Assembly: GCA_003443635.1 (NCBI GenBank)
Contig: CP031964.1
Location: 310,001-374,000, forward strand
Direction: 5' to 3'
Length of the DNA: 64,000 nucleotides
Source: Flavobacteriaceae bacterium
Lineage (GTDB): Bacteria; Bacteroidota; Bacteroidia; Flavobacteriales; Flavobacteriaceae
Below the pieces are notes generated by a model. It saw only the letters and a program-made list of their open reading frames with translations. It was not told the origin of the DNA and did no database searches. The first letter of the stretch is position 1; each line of letters begins with the position of its first letter. Positions 54,301-62,256 of this stretch are shown piece after piece. The position numbers were made by a program, and so were the translations under genes.

Positions 54301-54749
54301 ATATTACCTTTTAAGTTAATCGCCAATTTAAAAGGGATTGGGCTTAACTCAATAGATTTCTGTTCAATACTAGCCAGTAACAATTCTGACTGTTGAGCAT
54401 CTTCATTTAATTGAAGCACATTAAGTAATTTATCGTTTACTTCTGGAAAATGATTTCCTATAATTTTTGAAGCATCTTTATAATCAATTCCCCTTTGAAG
54501 TTTAAAGAGTTTTGATAATGGTACAGCAATAAATTTTGCAAATAACCCAATTTCAACTAAAATAAATATCCAAAACAAAGCAGTTCTTGCTCCCGTACTT
54601 AACCACAGCATATACTCTATAAATACTGTGAATAAAAAATACAATACTCCAGTAGCAAAAAACAGAATTGCTCCTTTTATTAAAGCATTGGTATAGTATT
54701 TTTTAATAAACGCTTCAAGCTTGTTTTGTATGTTTTTAAAGTTGTTCAA
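51294..54749 (-). CDS. DUF4175 family protein, large membrane protein with coiled-coil core
   Basis: A 1151-residue protein with two close N-terminal membrane helices (about residues 20-62) and a third near 155. A beta-rich region follows (about 170-480). A long stretch (about 510-800) is very rich in Glu, Lys and Gln and is predicted to be coiled coil, followed by a second helical region, a low-complexity G/K/E/Q segment (about 975-1035) and a conserved C-terminal end. I recognise it as a DUF4175-type protein of Bacteroidota; the function is not known. It precedes ybeY and overlaps it by 14 bases, so coupled translation is likely. Codon use in the coiled region is biased by composition, not a sign of transfer. 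Confidence 0.8.
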   Translation of the reverse strand: MNNFKNIQNKLEAFIKKYYTNALIKGAILFFATGVLYFLFTVFIEYMLWLSTGARTALFWIFILVEIGLFAKFIAVPLSKLFKLQRGIDYKDASKIIGNHFPEVNDKLLNVLQLNEDAQQSELLLASIEQKSIELSPIPFKLAINLKGNIKYLKYAAIPVMIVLLSLLTGHFNWFSDGYERVVNYQTAYEPPAPFQFFVINEDLKAIENKAFKLQVQTQGEVIPESVQITYNNETYYLKELNPGLFEYTFSQPKSNIEFNLFANNVNSKPYTLEVIGVPTLLSFDMILDYPAYTKKKDEVLKSAGNAIVPQGTKITWDLKTKSTNTVTLTTRDSVFNFEGDSDNFKLSQRLNRNLDYSLNTSNENLKNYENLSFSIDVIRDEHPELNMQMEQDSLDSQTLYFYGQVSDDYGLNKLQLVFYPLNDESKKQTVKLNVAASNFDEFISVFPDQLELEDGVSYDLYFEVFDNDVIHGYKSTKSNVFSYRKLTKNEVKEEQLKEQSETIENLNNSLEKLEEQDNELQEFSKTQKEKAELNFNDKKKFENFLKRQKKQEDLLQNFNKKLKNNLEEFQKENKEEDPFKEALKKRLEENNEQLKKDEKLLEELEKLAEKLEKEELTEKLEELAKQNKNKKRSLEQLVELTKRYYVTKKAEKLKDDLAKLAEKQEEQSEKSSEENTKEEQDKLNKEFEDIQKELEDLQKENKKLKQPLQVPEDKKEEEEIKKEQKEASENLDKKEQSQNEEKEIGAEQNNEEQQQKQEEQKQSENKAKKNQKKAAQKLRKMSESLSQPAGGGGGEQISEDIDMLRQILDNLVLFSFDQEDLMEQFKSIQVNHNEYAGYLRKQQGLKEHFEHVDDSLFALSLRQPSISEQINKEITEVFFNVDKSLSQLAENRLYQGVAAQQYTVTAANTLADFLSDMLDNLSNQLNPSPGKGKGGESIPDIIISQEELKKQFEEGKKKSDNGKKENGEKPGDKKGKQQGQGKDGEKGEQEGEGQQGDQEGSQLGNGEGNSEELNGELFRIFQQQQQLRQALQDKLAKEGKGGIGEELSKAFDEVEENLLNSGFTNQTLQKIQELQHQLLKLENATFEQGQDNKRKSKTNDERFNNTTNNRIPQAKEYFNTTEILNRQTLPLQQVYKKKVLEYFKTKNDQL

Positions 54750-54869
54750 TGTTTATCTTTATAGAATGAACTTATAAAATTACAATTTTATTGCTAACTT
54801 GTAGAATCTAAGCGCTATAACATTCTGTTAAAGTTTATCGATATTGATTGGTTTAAACCTTACAACAAC

Positions 54870-55109
54870 ATGCATATAACACTTAAAATTTTAATCTTAG
54901 TTTTAATTCTTATGACAATTCCTGTTATTTTAAGAACAGGAAAATCTATAAAAAAACGATATGGCAAAAGTGATTCAAAATTTATGAATACTATATTATC
55001 CGTTTTTTCAAAAAAGAATCGTTTAATTCATACCGTTATTATCGTGATGGCAGCTATAATTTTAATTGTTCTTATATTAATTGACACGATGTTAATTTCA
55101 TTTCATTAG
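54870..55109 (+). CDS. Small membrane protein of unknown function
   Basis: A 79-residue protein with two hydrophobic segments (about residues 4-23 and 52-75) separated by a basic loop, so a two-helix inner-membrane hairpin. I do not recognise it. It is divergent from the DUF4175 gene and 78 bases before gltX, whose own promoter element lies in that gap. The hydrophobic pattern and clean frame support a real gene, but no homologue comes to mind. Confidence 0.5.
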   Translation: MHITLKILILVLILMTIPVILRTGKSIKKRYGKSDSKFMNTILSVFSKKNRLIHTVIIVMAAIILIVLILIDTMLISFH

Positions 55110-55161
55110 CTAATTTTTTAAATCTAATGCGCTCAATCTTTCATCTTAATTCTTATCAATA

Positions 55162-55169
55162 TATCTTTG
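55162..55169 (+). promoter_or_regulatory. Candidate gltX -7 promoter element
   Basis: TATCTTTG fits TAnnTTTG and is followed by CAG; the gltX ATG lies 19 bases further on. This is the same spacing as for purD and tatA. Confidence 0.55.
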
Positions 55170-55187
55170 CAGTCTTAAAAATATAAG

Positions 55188-56699
55188 ATGAGTCAAAATG
55201 TTCGTGTGCGATTCGCACCAAGCCCAACAGGCCCTTTGCATATTGGTGGTGTTCGCACTGCTTTATTCAATTACTTATTTGCTAAAAAACATAATGGTAC
55301 TTTTATACTTCGTATTGAAGATACAGATCAAAACAGGTATGTTGAAGGTGCAGAACAATATATTATTGATGCATTAAATTGGTGCGGGATGCCTTTAGAT
55401 GAAGGTCCTACTGTTGGCGGTGAATTTGGTCCATATAGACAAAGCGAGCGAAAAGACTTATATAAACAATATGCAGATGCTTTAATTGCTTCTGGAAATG
55501 CTTACTATGCATTTGATACTAATGAAGTTTTAGATACTCATAGAAAAGATCATGATGCAAAAGGAAAAACGTTTATCTATAACTGGCATAATCGTTTAAA
55601 ATTAGAAAATTCATTATCACTTTCTGAAGAAGAGGTCAAAACAAAACTTGATAACGGTGATGATTATGTAATTCGATTTAAATCACCTCAAGATGAAACA
55701 CTTTATTTAAAAGATATTATTCGTGGCGATATAAAAATTGATACTAACGTTTTAGATGATAAAGTTTTATTTAAAAGTGATGGGATGCCAACTTATCATT
55801 TAGCAAATATTGTTGATGATCATTTAATGAAAATCTCTCATGTTATTCGTGGCGAAGAGTGGTTACCATCCTTAGCATTACATTTTCAATTGTACAAAGC
55901 TTTTGGATGGCAAGCACCAGAATTTGCACATTTATCATTAATATTAAAGCCTACAGGAAAAGGCAAATTAAGTAAGCGTGATGGCGATAAACTTGGTTTT
56001 CCTGTATTTCCTTTAGAATGGAAAGATCCTAAATCTGGCGACATCTCTCGTGGATATAAAGAAGATGGGTATTTTTCTGAAGCAATGGTAAATTTCTTAG
56101 CATTTTTAGGTTGGAACCCAGGGACAGAACAAGAAATATTTAGTTTAGAAGAATTGATTAACGATTTTGATTTAAATCGTATTAATAAATCTGGAGCACG
56201 CTTTGATCCTGATAAAATAAGGTGGTTTAATCATCATTATATGCAAACTCAAAATAATGATGAACTAGCTTCAGTTTTTAAAAGTTTAAGACCTGAATTA
56301 GCAGATATTGATGTGAATTATATTGCAATGGCTATTAATTTAGTAAAAGAACGCGCCAGTTTTCCTTCAGATTTATGGAGCTTAAGTCATTTCTTTTTTC
56401 AATCACCTTTATCGTATGACGAAAAAGCCTCAAGAAAAGCTTGGAAAGAAGGTACTTCTGAATTAATGACTGAAGTAATTTCCATTGTTAATACTATCGA
56501 AGGTTTTAATATTGAAAACCTTCAAACAAAAATAAAAGGATGGATAACTTCTAACGAAATAGGGTTTGGTAAAGTAATGATGCCGCTACGCTTAGCATTA
56601 GTTGGTGCATTACAAGGTCCTGATGTGTTTGATATCATGTTTATGATTGGAAAAGCAGAAGCAGTAAAGCGTATTGAAAATGCAATTTCAGTTTTATAA
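55188..56699 (+). CDS. gltX: Glutamyl-tRNA synthetase
   Basis: Charges tRNA-Glu. RFAPSPTGPLHIGGVRTALFNYL holds the HIGH-type motif, and KGKLSKRDGDKLGFPV holds the KMSKS-type motif (KLSKR). The length of 503 residues and the domain order (catalytic then helical anticodon-binding C-terminus) are normal. As glnS is also in this window, GltX should be the discriminating form. A TAnnTTTG promoter lies 19 bases before the start. Confidence 0.97.
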   Translation: MSQNVRVRFAPSPTGPLHIGGVRTALFNYLFAKKHNGTFILRIEDTDQNRYVEGAEQYIIDALNWCGMPLDEGPTVGGEFGPYRQSERKDLYKQYADALIASGNAYYAFDTNEVLDTHRKDHDAKGKTFIYNWHNRLKLENSLSLSEEEVKTKLDNGDDYVIRFKSPQDETLYLKDIIRGDIKIDTNVLDDKVLFKSDGMPTYHLANIVDDHLMKISHVIRGEEWLPSLALHFQLYKAFGWQAPEFAHLSLILKPTGKGKLSKRDGDKLGFPVFPLEWKDPKSGDISRGYKEDGYFSEAMVNFLAFLGWNPGTEQEIFSLEELINDFDLNRINKSGARFDPDKIRWFNHHYMQTQNNDELASVFKSLRPELADIDVNYIAMAINLVKERASFPSDLWSLSHFFFQSPLSYDEKASRKAWKEGTSELMTEVISIVNTIEGFNIENLQTKIKGWITSNEIGFGKVMMPLRLALVGALQGPDVFDIMFMIGKAEAVKRIENAISVL

Positions 56700-56714
56700 C
56701 TTTTTTAATTAAAT

Positions 56715-56730
56715 AAGTATAACAATACTT
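56715..56730. terminator. Weak hairpin between gltX and the beta-barrel gene
   Basis: AAGTAT, a 4-base loop and ATACTT with short A and T runs on both sides. It is a short AT-only stem, so a terminator role is plausible but weak. Confidence 0.35.
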
Positions 56731-56731
56731 T

Positions 56732-57409
56732 TTAAAATGTAAACATTGCAGAAACTGTGATAATAGATTGATTGCCTTTAAAATCTGAGTCTCCTCCTGT
56801 AGTGTTTAAGTTCTCATCGTTTAATTTATTCAATATGTTGGTGAACCCATATGTATAATGTGCTCTCAATTTAAACGCACCTATTCCTCCTGTAAACCCA
56901 GCAATTCCATTAGCATTAAACATACTAACATCAGTTATATCTCCTGCAGTTAGGGCATTATATCCATTTAAAATCAGGTTGCTTTGGTTGTCATTACTCA
57001 ATTCTAATTTATCGTTAAACTGCAATTGAGGACCTATATCTAATGTAAAAAAGTTGCTAGCTAGTTTTATATGAAACATAAATGTTGCTTGCACTCCTTT
57101 TAAATTATACTCTATGTTTTGATTCTCAATAATATCAACAGCTGTCCTTCCTGAGATGTCAATATTATTTTGAAAAAATTGTAATCCAAAACTAACATTA
57201 TATCTCTTATGAGGGATGTTTCCTGTGGCACTAAATCCTCCAACAAAACCTGTAGCGCTAGTAGTTTCAAAATTATCTGTCAAAATATTAAATTGTGTTA
57301 CCCCTCCGTGAATTCCTATTCCATTTTTAATAACAACCACTTGAGAATGGTTATTTGTAACAAAACATAGCATAAATGCTACTAATAAAGCATAGTGTTT
57401 GTTTTTCAT
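56732..57409 (-). CDS. Outer-membrane beta-barrel protein (PorT-like)
   Basis: A 225-residue exported protein. A signal peptide (about residues 1-22, ending at HSQ) precedes alternating hydrophobic strands such as VSFGLQFFQNN, ATFMFHIKLASN and LRAHYTYGFTN, ending in VSAMFTF, the terminal aromatic of an outer-membrane barrel. This fits the small PorT/OmpW-like barrels common in Bacteroidota. The barrel call is firm, the specific role is not. It converges on gltX. Confidence 0.75.
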   Translation of the reverse strand: MKNKHYALLVAFMLCFVTNNHSQVVVIKNGIGIHGGVTQFNILTDNFETTSATGFVGGFSATGNIPHKRYNVSFGLQFFQNNIDISGRTAVDIIENQNIEYNLKGVQATFMFHIKLASNFFTLDIGPQLQFNDKLELSNDNQSNLILNGYNALTAGDITDVSMFNANGIAGFTGGIGAFKLRAHYTYGFTNILNKLNDENLNTTGGDSDFKGNQSIITVSAMFTF

Positions 57410-57474
57410 TTAAAAAGTATGTTTTTAGAGGGATGTTGGTTATAATGCGCAAGCTAATCATTTCTATTTATGCT

Positions 57475-57482
57475 CAAAATTA
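57475..57482 (-). promoter_or_regulatory. Candidate promoter of the beta-barrel gene
   Basis: TAATTTTG on the minus strand fits TAnnTTTG, 65 bases before the start codon. In this AT-rich gap it could be chance. Confidence 0.3.
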
Positions 57483-57564
57483 TTTCGTATTCTTTTTATA
57501 TGATTGAAATAAATATAACTTAATTTAGTATTCAAATATTTTCTAACCATTTAAAAAAATTATC

Positions 57565-58497
57565 ATGGAACAGTACATCTATATACCTATTGTTGTTATT
57601 GGGTTTTTAATTCTAGCTACAGCAGTATTTACAGTAAAGCAACAAACAGCTGCTATTATTGAGCGTTTTGGCAAATTTCAAGTTATTGCACAATCAGGGT
57701 TAAAGTTTAAAATCCCTTTAATTGACAGAATAGCGGGACGTTTAAGTTTAAAAATTCAACAATTAGATGTAATTGTTGAGACTAAAACAAAAGATGATGT
57801 ATTTGTTCGTTTAAAAGTATCTGTGCAATATAAAGTTATTAAAGATAAAGTATTTGAAGCTTTTTATAGGTTAGATTATCCACACGATCAAATTACTTCT
57901 TATGTGTTTGATGTAGTGCGTGCTGAGGTACCAAAAATGATTTTAGATGACGTCTTTTTACGTAAAGATGATATTGCCATCGCTGTAAAACGCGAGCTTA
58001 ATGAAGCTATGCTAGATTATGGGTATGATATTATAAAGACTTTAGTAACCGATATTGATCCTGATGCACAGGTAAAAGAAGCCATGAACCGTATTAACGC
58101 TGCTGAACGAGAAAAAGTAGCTGCTCAGTTTGAAGGAGATGCTGCTCGTATTTTAATTGTAGAAAAAGCAAAAGCTGAAGCAGAAAGTAAGCGTTTACAA
58201 GGTCAGGGTATAGCAGATCAACGCCGTGAAATTGCTCGTGGTTTAGAAGAGTCTGTAGAGGTACTTAATAAAGTTGGGATTAATTCTCAAGAAGCATCTG
58301 CGCTTATCGTTGTAACACAGCATTATGACACACTACAATCTATAGGTGGAGAAACTAATAGTAATTTAATACTTTTGCCTAATTCTCCTCAAGCTGGTAG
58401 TAATATGTTAAATGATATGGTTGCAAGTTTTACTGCAAGTAATCAAATTGGAGAAAACATGAAAAAACAAAATAATAAGAAAAAAGACAATGAATAA
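57565..58497 (+). CDS. SPFH/Band 7 (stomatin-like) membrane protein
   Basis: A 310-residue SPFH protein with one N-terminal membrane helix (about residues 4-24), then VKQQTAAIIERFGKF and SLKIQQLDVIVETKTKDDVFV, the signature of the band 7 domain. A long helical region follows (about 180-245) with AKAEAESKRLQGQGIADQRRE, typical of stomatin and QmcA/HflC relatives that form ring assemblies. It overlaps the small secreted protein gene by 8 bases, so they may act together. Precise role is unknown; membrane-microdomain scaffolding is the usual suggestion. Confidence 0.9.
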   Translation: MEQYIYIPIVVIGFLILATAVFTVKQQTAAIIERFGKFQVIAQSGLKFKIPLIDRIAGRLSLKIQQLDVIVETKTKDDVFVRLKVSVQYKVIKDKVFEAFYRLDYPHDQITSYVFDVVRAEVPKMILDDVFLRKDDIAIAVKRELNEAMLDYGYDIIKTLVTDIDPDAQVKEAMNRINAAEREKVAAQFEGDAARILIVEKAKAEAESKRLQGQGIADQRREIARGLEESVEVLNKVGINSQEASALIVVTQHYDTLQSIGGETNSNLILLPNSPQAGSNMLNDMVASFTASNQIGENMKKQNNKKKDNE

Positions 58498-59008
58498 ATT
58501 ATCATCATTATTTATACTATTACTACTTATTTGTAATAGTTCTATCGCTCAAGACAAAGCATCAGCATTAAGGGATGCAGAAATTACTTCTAAAGCAACA
58601 CTTACAAGTGATTTTAATACCGTTTTAAAGCATACTTATCCAAGTATTGTTAATCTAATGGGAGGAAAAGAAAAAGGAATCGAATTGTTAGAAACTACTT
58701 TTAGTAATATGGAGCAGCAAGGTTTTGTTTTTGAAAAAGCCAGTGTTACTGACGTCTCAGAAGTTGTTCATGAGCAAGATCAATACCGCTGCTATATAGA
58801 AACGCAAAATCAAATGAAGTTTAATACCACACGTATAAAATCTAAAAGTTATTTACTAGGTATTTATGATGAAGGTAAAAAAGTATGGCATTTCTTAGAA
58901 GCTAAACAATTAAAGAATCAAGCAATGGTAGATCAAGTATTACCTAATTTTAAAACTAGCTTGGTTATTCCTGAAGATGAAATTCAACAAGAAGAGATTA
59001 AAGATTAA
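58490..59008 (+). CDS. Small secreted protein of unknown function
   Basis: A 172-residue protein with a clear signal peptide (MNKLSSLFILLLLICNSSIAQ, cleavage expected after SIAQ) and no lipobox. The mature part is alpha/beta (TYPSIVNLMGGKEKGIELL, then YRCYIETQNQMKF and KVWHFLEAKQLKN). I do not recognise a family. Its start lies inside the end of the SPFH gene, an 8-base overlap that suggests coupled translation. A strong hairpin follows. Confidence 0.7.
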   Translation: MNKLSSLFILLLLICNSSIAQDKASALRDAEITSKATLTSDFNTVLKHTYPSIVNLMGGKEKGIELLETTFSNMEQQGFVFEKASVTDVSEVVHEQDQYRCYIETQNQMKFNTTRIKSKSYLLGIYDEGKKVWHFLEAKQLKNQAMVDQVLPNFKTSLVIPEDEIQQEEIKD

Positions 59009-59032
59009 TAGAATTTAGTATTGTTCTAAAAA

Positions 59033-59067
59033 CAAAAACCTCGAAGCAAATTACTTCGAGGTTTTTG
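59033..59067. terminator. Bidirectional terminator between the secreted-protein gene and glnS
   Basis: CAAAAACCTCGAAG, a 7-base loop and its complement form a 14-bp perfect stem, GC-rich in the centre with A and T runs at the ends. Both convergent genes end next to it. Confidence 0.85.
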
Positions 59068-59088
59068 TTTTTAAGTTTAATTAAAAAA

Positions 59089-61131
59089 TTAATTTATTGC
59101 TTTCGCTTCTACAACTAATAATTCATTTTTATCTTCTAATGCTTTCGTAATAAATTCATCTACTTCAATTGTACGTTCTTGACCATTATTAATCAGTACT
59201 TGTAGAGTTAACATCGCAGCAATTCGTGTCCCTGCTTTTTTTGTAGCTGTAGCAAACAAAGGTTGTAAATCATCATAATTTACATTTTCTGCCAACTTTT
59301 GGATTTCAATTTTTGTTTTTTGCTGTTTCTCTTCTGGCAAGTTTGTGTACTTTTTACCTAACTGCTTTATAATTTCAATTGCGGGTTTCTGTTGTTGTTG
59401 AGTTTGTTTAGGTTTCTGTTGATTTTGATTGTTGTTTTTAACTGTTTTCTGTTTTGCCCAAGTATCACGTAAGCCTACAGTTTTATTAAAAACTAATTGT
59501 TCTGGTATAGAATCATTATCTACATTAAAATACCCCAAACGTTGAAACTGAAATTGTTCACCTATTCTCGCAGATTGTAAGCTCGGCTCTACAAAAGCTT
59601 TAATTATTTTTAAAGAATTTGGATTAACAAACTCCATAAAACTTTTCTCCTTATCACCATCTGGCGATTCATTCATAAATAAACGATCATATTCTCTAAC
59701 TTCAGCTTCTATAGCATGTCGTATAGATACCCAATGCAAAGTTCCTTTAACTTTACGTAAGCTTGCTTTTGTACCACTTCCACTTAAACTATCGGCATCA
59801 TAAGTACAATGTATTTCTGTGATATTACCGTTAGTATCTTTTATAACGCTTTCTCCTTTTATGATATATGCATTTTTAAGGCGTACTTCTTTTCCTAAAG
59901 TTAATCTAAAGTATTTACTATTTGCTTCTTCTTTAAAATCGTTTTTTTCAATATATAATTCTCTAGAAAAAGGCACATTTCTAAATCCTGCATTATCATC
60001 TTCCGGGTTGTTCTCTGCTTTTAAAAGTTCTTCCTTTCCTTCAGGATAGTTTGTAATTACCAATTTTACTGGATCTAAAACGGCCATAACTCTATTAGCT
60101 GTTTTATTCAGATCTTCACGTACACAGAATTCTAATAATGAGACATCAATAATGTTATCACGCTTAGCAACACCAACGGTTTCTATAAATTTACGTATAG
60201 AGTTTGGTGTATAACCACGACGACGCAATCCCGAAAGTGTTGGCATGCGAGGATCATCCCAACCTGTGACTATATCTTCTTCTACAAGCTTTAATAACTT
60301 GCGCTTACTCATAATAGTATAGCTCAAGTTTAAACGCGCAAACTCACGTTGTTTAGGAGCTAAAGGCAAGCTATTTTGATTATATTTATAAACCTCTTCT
60401 TTAAACCAATCGTAAAGCTTTCTGTGGGGTTTAAACTCTAAAGAGCATAGTGAGTGCGAAATTTGCTCAATATAATCACTCTCACCGTGTGTCCAATCAT
60501 ACATTGGATATATACACCAATCATCTCCCGTACGATGATGTGTTTTTTTTAAAATACGGTACATTAATGGGTCTCGCATTAACATATTAGGATCTTCCAT
60601 ATCTATCTTTGCTCGCAAGACATGAGTTCCTTCATCAAACTCACCAGCTTTCATTCGTTGAAATAAATCTAAATTTTCTTCAACCGTACGATTTCTAAAT
60701 GGGCTGTTTACTCCTACTTGAGTAGGAGTCCCTTTTTGTTCTGCTATCGCTTCGCTAGATTGTGAATCTACATATGCTTTTCCGTCTTTAATCAACTGAA
60801 TCGTCCAATCATAAAGTATTTGAAAGTAATCTGAAGAATAACATTCTTTTGCCCATTGATATCCCATCCAGCTAATATCTCTCTTAATTGCATCTACATA
60901 TTCTTGCTCTTCCTTAGCAGGATTCGTATCATCAAATCTTAAGTTAACAGGAGCGCTATATTTTTCACCCAAACCAAAACTAATTCCAATAGCTTTAGTA
61001 TGTCCAATGTGTAAATAACCATTGGGTTCCGGCGGAAAACGAAAACGTAAATCATCTTTAGACATTCCGTTATTTAAGTCTTCTTCAATTATATGCTCTA
61101 TAAAATTTAACGATTTAGCTCCTTCAGACAT
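59089..61131 (-). CDS. glnS: Glutaminyl-tRNA synthetase with a C-terminal extension
   Basis: Charges tRNA-Gln. PEPNGYLHIGHTKAIGISFG holds the HIGH motif, and YTIMSKRKLLKLVEE the MSK.-type motif, near residue 280. The catalytic and beta-barrel domains run to about residue 560. Beyond a Q/K/N-rich linker (about 562-590) lies a helical tail of about 90 residues, absent from E. coli GlnRS. The frame is open to 61149, but a TAATTTTG promoter element covers that longer reading, so the ATG at 61131 (MSEGAKSLNF) is preferred. Confidence 0.93.
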   Translation of the reverse strand: MSEGAKSLNFIEHIIEEDLNNGMSKDDLRFRFPPEPNGYLHIGHTKAIGISFGLGEKYSAPVNLRFDDTNPAKEEQEYVDAIKRDISWMGYQWAKECYSSDYFQILYDWTIQLIKDGKAYVDSQSSEAIAEQKGTPTQVGVNSPFRNRTVEENLDLFQRMKAGEFDEGTHVLRAKIDMEDPNMLMRDPLMYRILKKTHHRTGDDWCIYPMYDWTHGESDYIEQISHSLCSLEFKPHRKLYDWFKEEVYKYNQNSLPLAPKQREFARLNLSYTIMSKRKLLKLVEEDIVTGWDDPRMPTLSGLRRRGYTPNSIRKFIETVGVAKRDNIIDVSLLEFCVREDLNKTANRVMAVLDPVKLVITNYPEGKEELLKAENNPEDDNAGFRNVPFSRELYIEKNDFKEEANSKYFRLTLGKEVRLKNAYIIKGESVIKDTNGNITEIHCTYDADSLSGSGTKASLRKVKGTLHWVSIRHAIEAEVREYDRLFMNESPDGDKEKSFMEFVNPNSLKIIKAFVEPSLQSARIGEQFQFQRLGYFNVDNDSIPEQLVFNKTVGLRDTWAKQKTVKNNNQNQQKPKQTQQQQKPAIEIIKQLGKKYTNLPEEKQQKTKIEIQKLAENVNYDDLQPLFATATKKAGTRIAAMLTLQVLINNGQERTIEVDEFITKALEDKNELLVVEAKAIN

Positions 61132-61148
61132 AATTAATAGTTGAGGCA

Positions 61149-61156
61149 CAAAATTA
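61149..61156 (-). promoter_or_regulatory. Candidate glnS -7 promoter element
   Basis: TAATTTTG on the minus strand fits TAnnTTTG, followed by the preferred ATG 18 bases on. It overlaps the longer alternative start and so decides against it. Confidence 0.5.
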
Positions 61157-61287
61157 GATAAATTTTAATTTATCTGTTTAAATTTATTGCTTTATATCTC
61201 TCAGGTGTTATATCAATATAATTATATCGTCTACATTTAATTAGTTATTAATGTTATTTCATATTTTTACATAAATTAACTTTCATT

Positions 61288-61692
61288 ATGCAGACAAAAT
61301 TTGTTATACTATTTGCTAGATTATTATTAGGTTTAATCTTGTTCTGGCAAGGGTTTGGAAAAGTATTTAATATAGGAGTAGAAAACCTTTACAATGGTGG
61401 TTTTAAAGGATATGAAGAAACTTTTTTACCAACATTTATAATAAAATTTACAGCTTATTTTACTTCTTATGGAGAATTTATTTTCGGAGCTTTATTATTA
61501 CTAGGTCTATTTAGAAAATATACTTATTATGGTATTGGGTTAATTTTATTAATTGTCTCGTTTGGTCACGGATTACAAGCACCTATTTGGGATACACAAC
61601 ATGTACTTGTTCGCAGTATATTTTTAATATTTATTGCAATGACATTTGATAAAGATACTCTTGCTTTAGATCATTTTACGAAGAAAGATTAA
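61288..61692 (+). CDS. DoxX family membrane protein
   Basis: A 134-residue four-helix membrane protein. ILFARLLLGLILFWQGFGKVFN at the N-terminus and GEFIFGALLLLGLFRKYTYYG in the middle are the DoxX pattern. DoxX members have been linked to thiosulfate and quinone chemistry and to stress responses, but the role of this one is unknown. It lies 5 bases before folB and is probably cotranscribed with it. Confidence 0.85.
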   Translation: MQTKFVILFARLLLGLILFWQGFGKVFNIGVENLYNGGFKGYEETFLPTFIIKFTAYFTSYGEFIFGALLLLGLFRKYTYYGIGLILLIVSFGHGLQAPIWDTQHVLVRSIFLIFIAMTFDKDTLALDHFTKKD

Positions 61693-61697
61693 TTTAA

Positions 61698-62066
61698 ATG
61701 GGGATTATTAAAGTTGAAAACATTCGTGTGTATGCTTATCACGGTTGTTTAAGAGAAGAAACTGCAATAGGAAGTGATTATCGTGTTGATTTGGAGGTAA
61801 AAGCTGATTTAAAACGTTCAAGTATTTCTGATGATTTAAATGATACTGTAGATTATGTACTTTTAAATGCAATTGTAAAAGACGAGATGGCAATTGCTTC
61901 AAAGCTATTAGAAACTGTTGCTAAACGTATATTAGATCGTATATTTAGTGAAGCTCCTTTAGTTACAAAAGCGGTTGTAAATGTCTCTAAATTAAACCCT
62001 CCTATTGGTGGTGATGTAGAGATGGTAACTATAAAATTATCTCAAAGGCGAAAAAAATTACAGTAG
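61698..62066 (+). CDS. folB: Dihydroneopterin aldolase
   Basis: A 122-residue enzyme of folate synthesis that cleaves dihydroneopterin to 6-hydroxymethyl-dihydropterin. VENIRVYAYHGCLREETAIG holds the YHG motif and the catalytic Glu, and TVDYVLLNAIVKDEM the family's DYV segment. KAVVNVSKLNPPIGGDV is the conserved C-terminal K..P segment. Length is normal. It follows the DoxX gene closely and is followed by tRNA-Cys. Confidence 0.95.
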   Translation: MGIIKVENIRVYAYHGCLREETAIGSDYRVDLEVKADLKRSSISDDLNDTVDYVLLNAIVKDEMAIASKLLETVAKRILDRIFSEAPLVTKAVVNVSKLNPPIGGDVEMVTIKLSQRRKKLQ

Positions 62067-62090
62067 TTAGCGTAAAGTCTTTATTTTTTT

Positions 62091-62098
62091 TACATTTG
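62091..62098 (+). promoter_or_regulatory. Candidate tRNA-Cys -7 promoter element
   Basis: TACATTTG, an exact match to TAnnTTTG, followed by CAT and 12 bases before the mature tRNA. The short gap after folB makes independent transcription plausible. Confidence 0.6.
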
Positions 62099-62110
62099 CA
62101 TCCCTGTTAT

Positions 62111-62181
62111 GGCGCCTTGGCCGAGTGGCTAGGCAGAGGTCTGCAAAACCTTCTACAGCGGTTCGAATCCGCTAGGCGCCT
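62111..62181 (+). tRNA. tRNA-Cys (anticodon GCA)
   Basis: A 71-base cloverleaf. Acceptor stem GGCGCCT (62111-62117) pairs with AGGCGCC (62174-62180). The anticodon stem is GAGGT with ACCTT (one G-T pair) around the loop CTGCAAA, giving anticodon GCA. The T arm is AGCGG-TTCGAAT-CCGCT. CCA is not encoded. A promoter element upstream and a terminator hairpin downstream make it an independent unit. Confidence 0.97.
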
Positions 62182-62182
62182 C

Positions 62183-62216
62183 AAAAGCTCTCAAAAAATA
62201 TTTTGAGAGCTTTTTT
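62183..62216 (+). terminator. Terminator after tRNA-Cys
   Basis: AAAAGCTCTCAAAA, a 4-base loop and its complement form a 14-bp perfect stem ending in a run of six T. It lies directly after the tRNA. The AAAAGC side may also help end the minus-strand transcript from the convergent hydrolase gene. Confidence 0.85.
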
Positions 62217-62256
62217 ATCAATTAATAAATACATAACCTATATAGTATTAATTACG

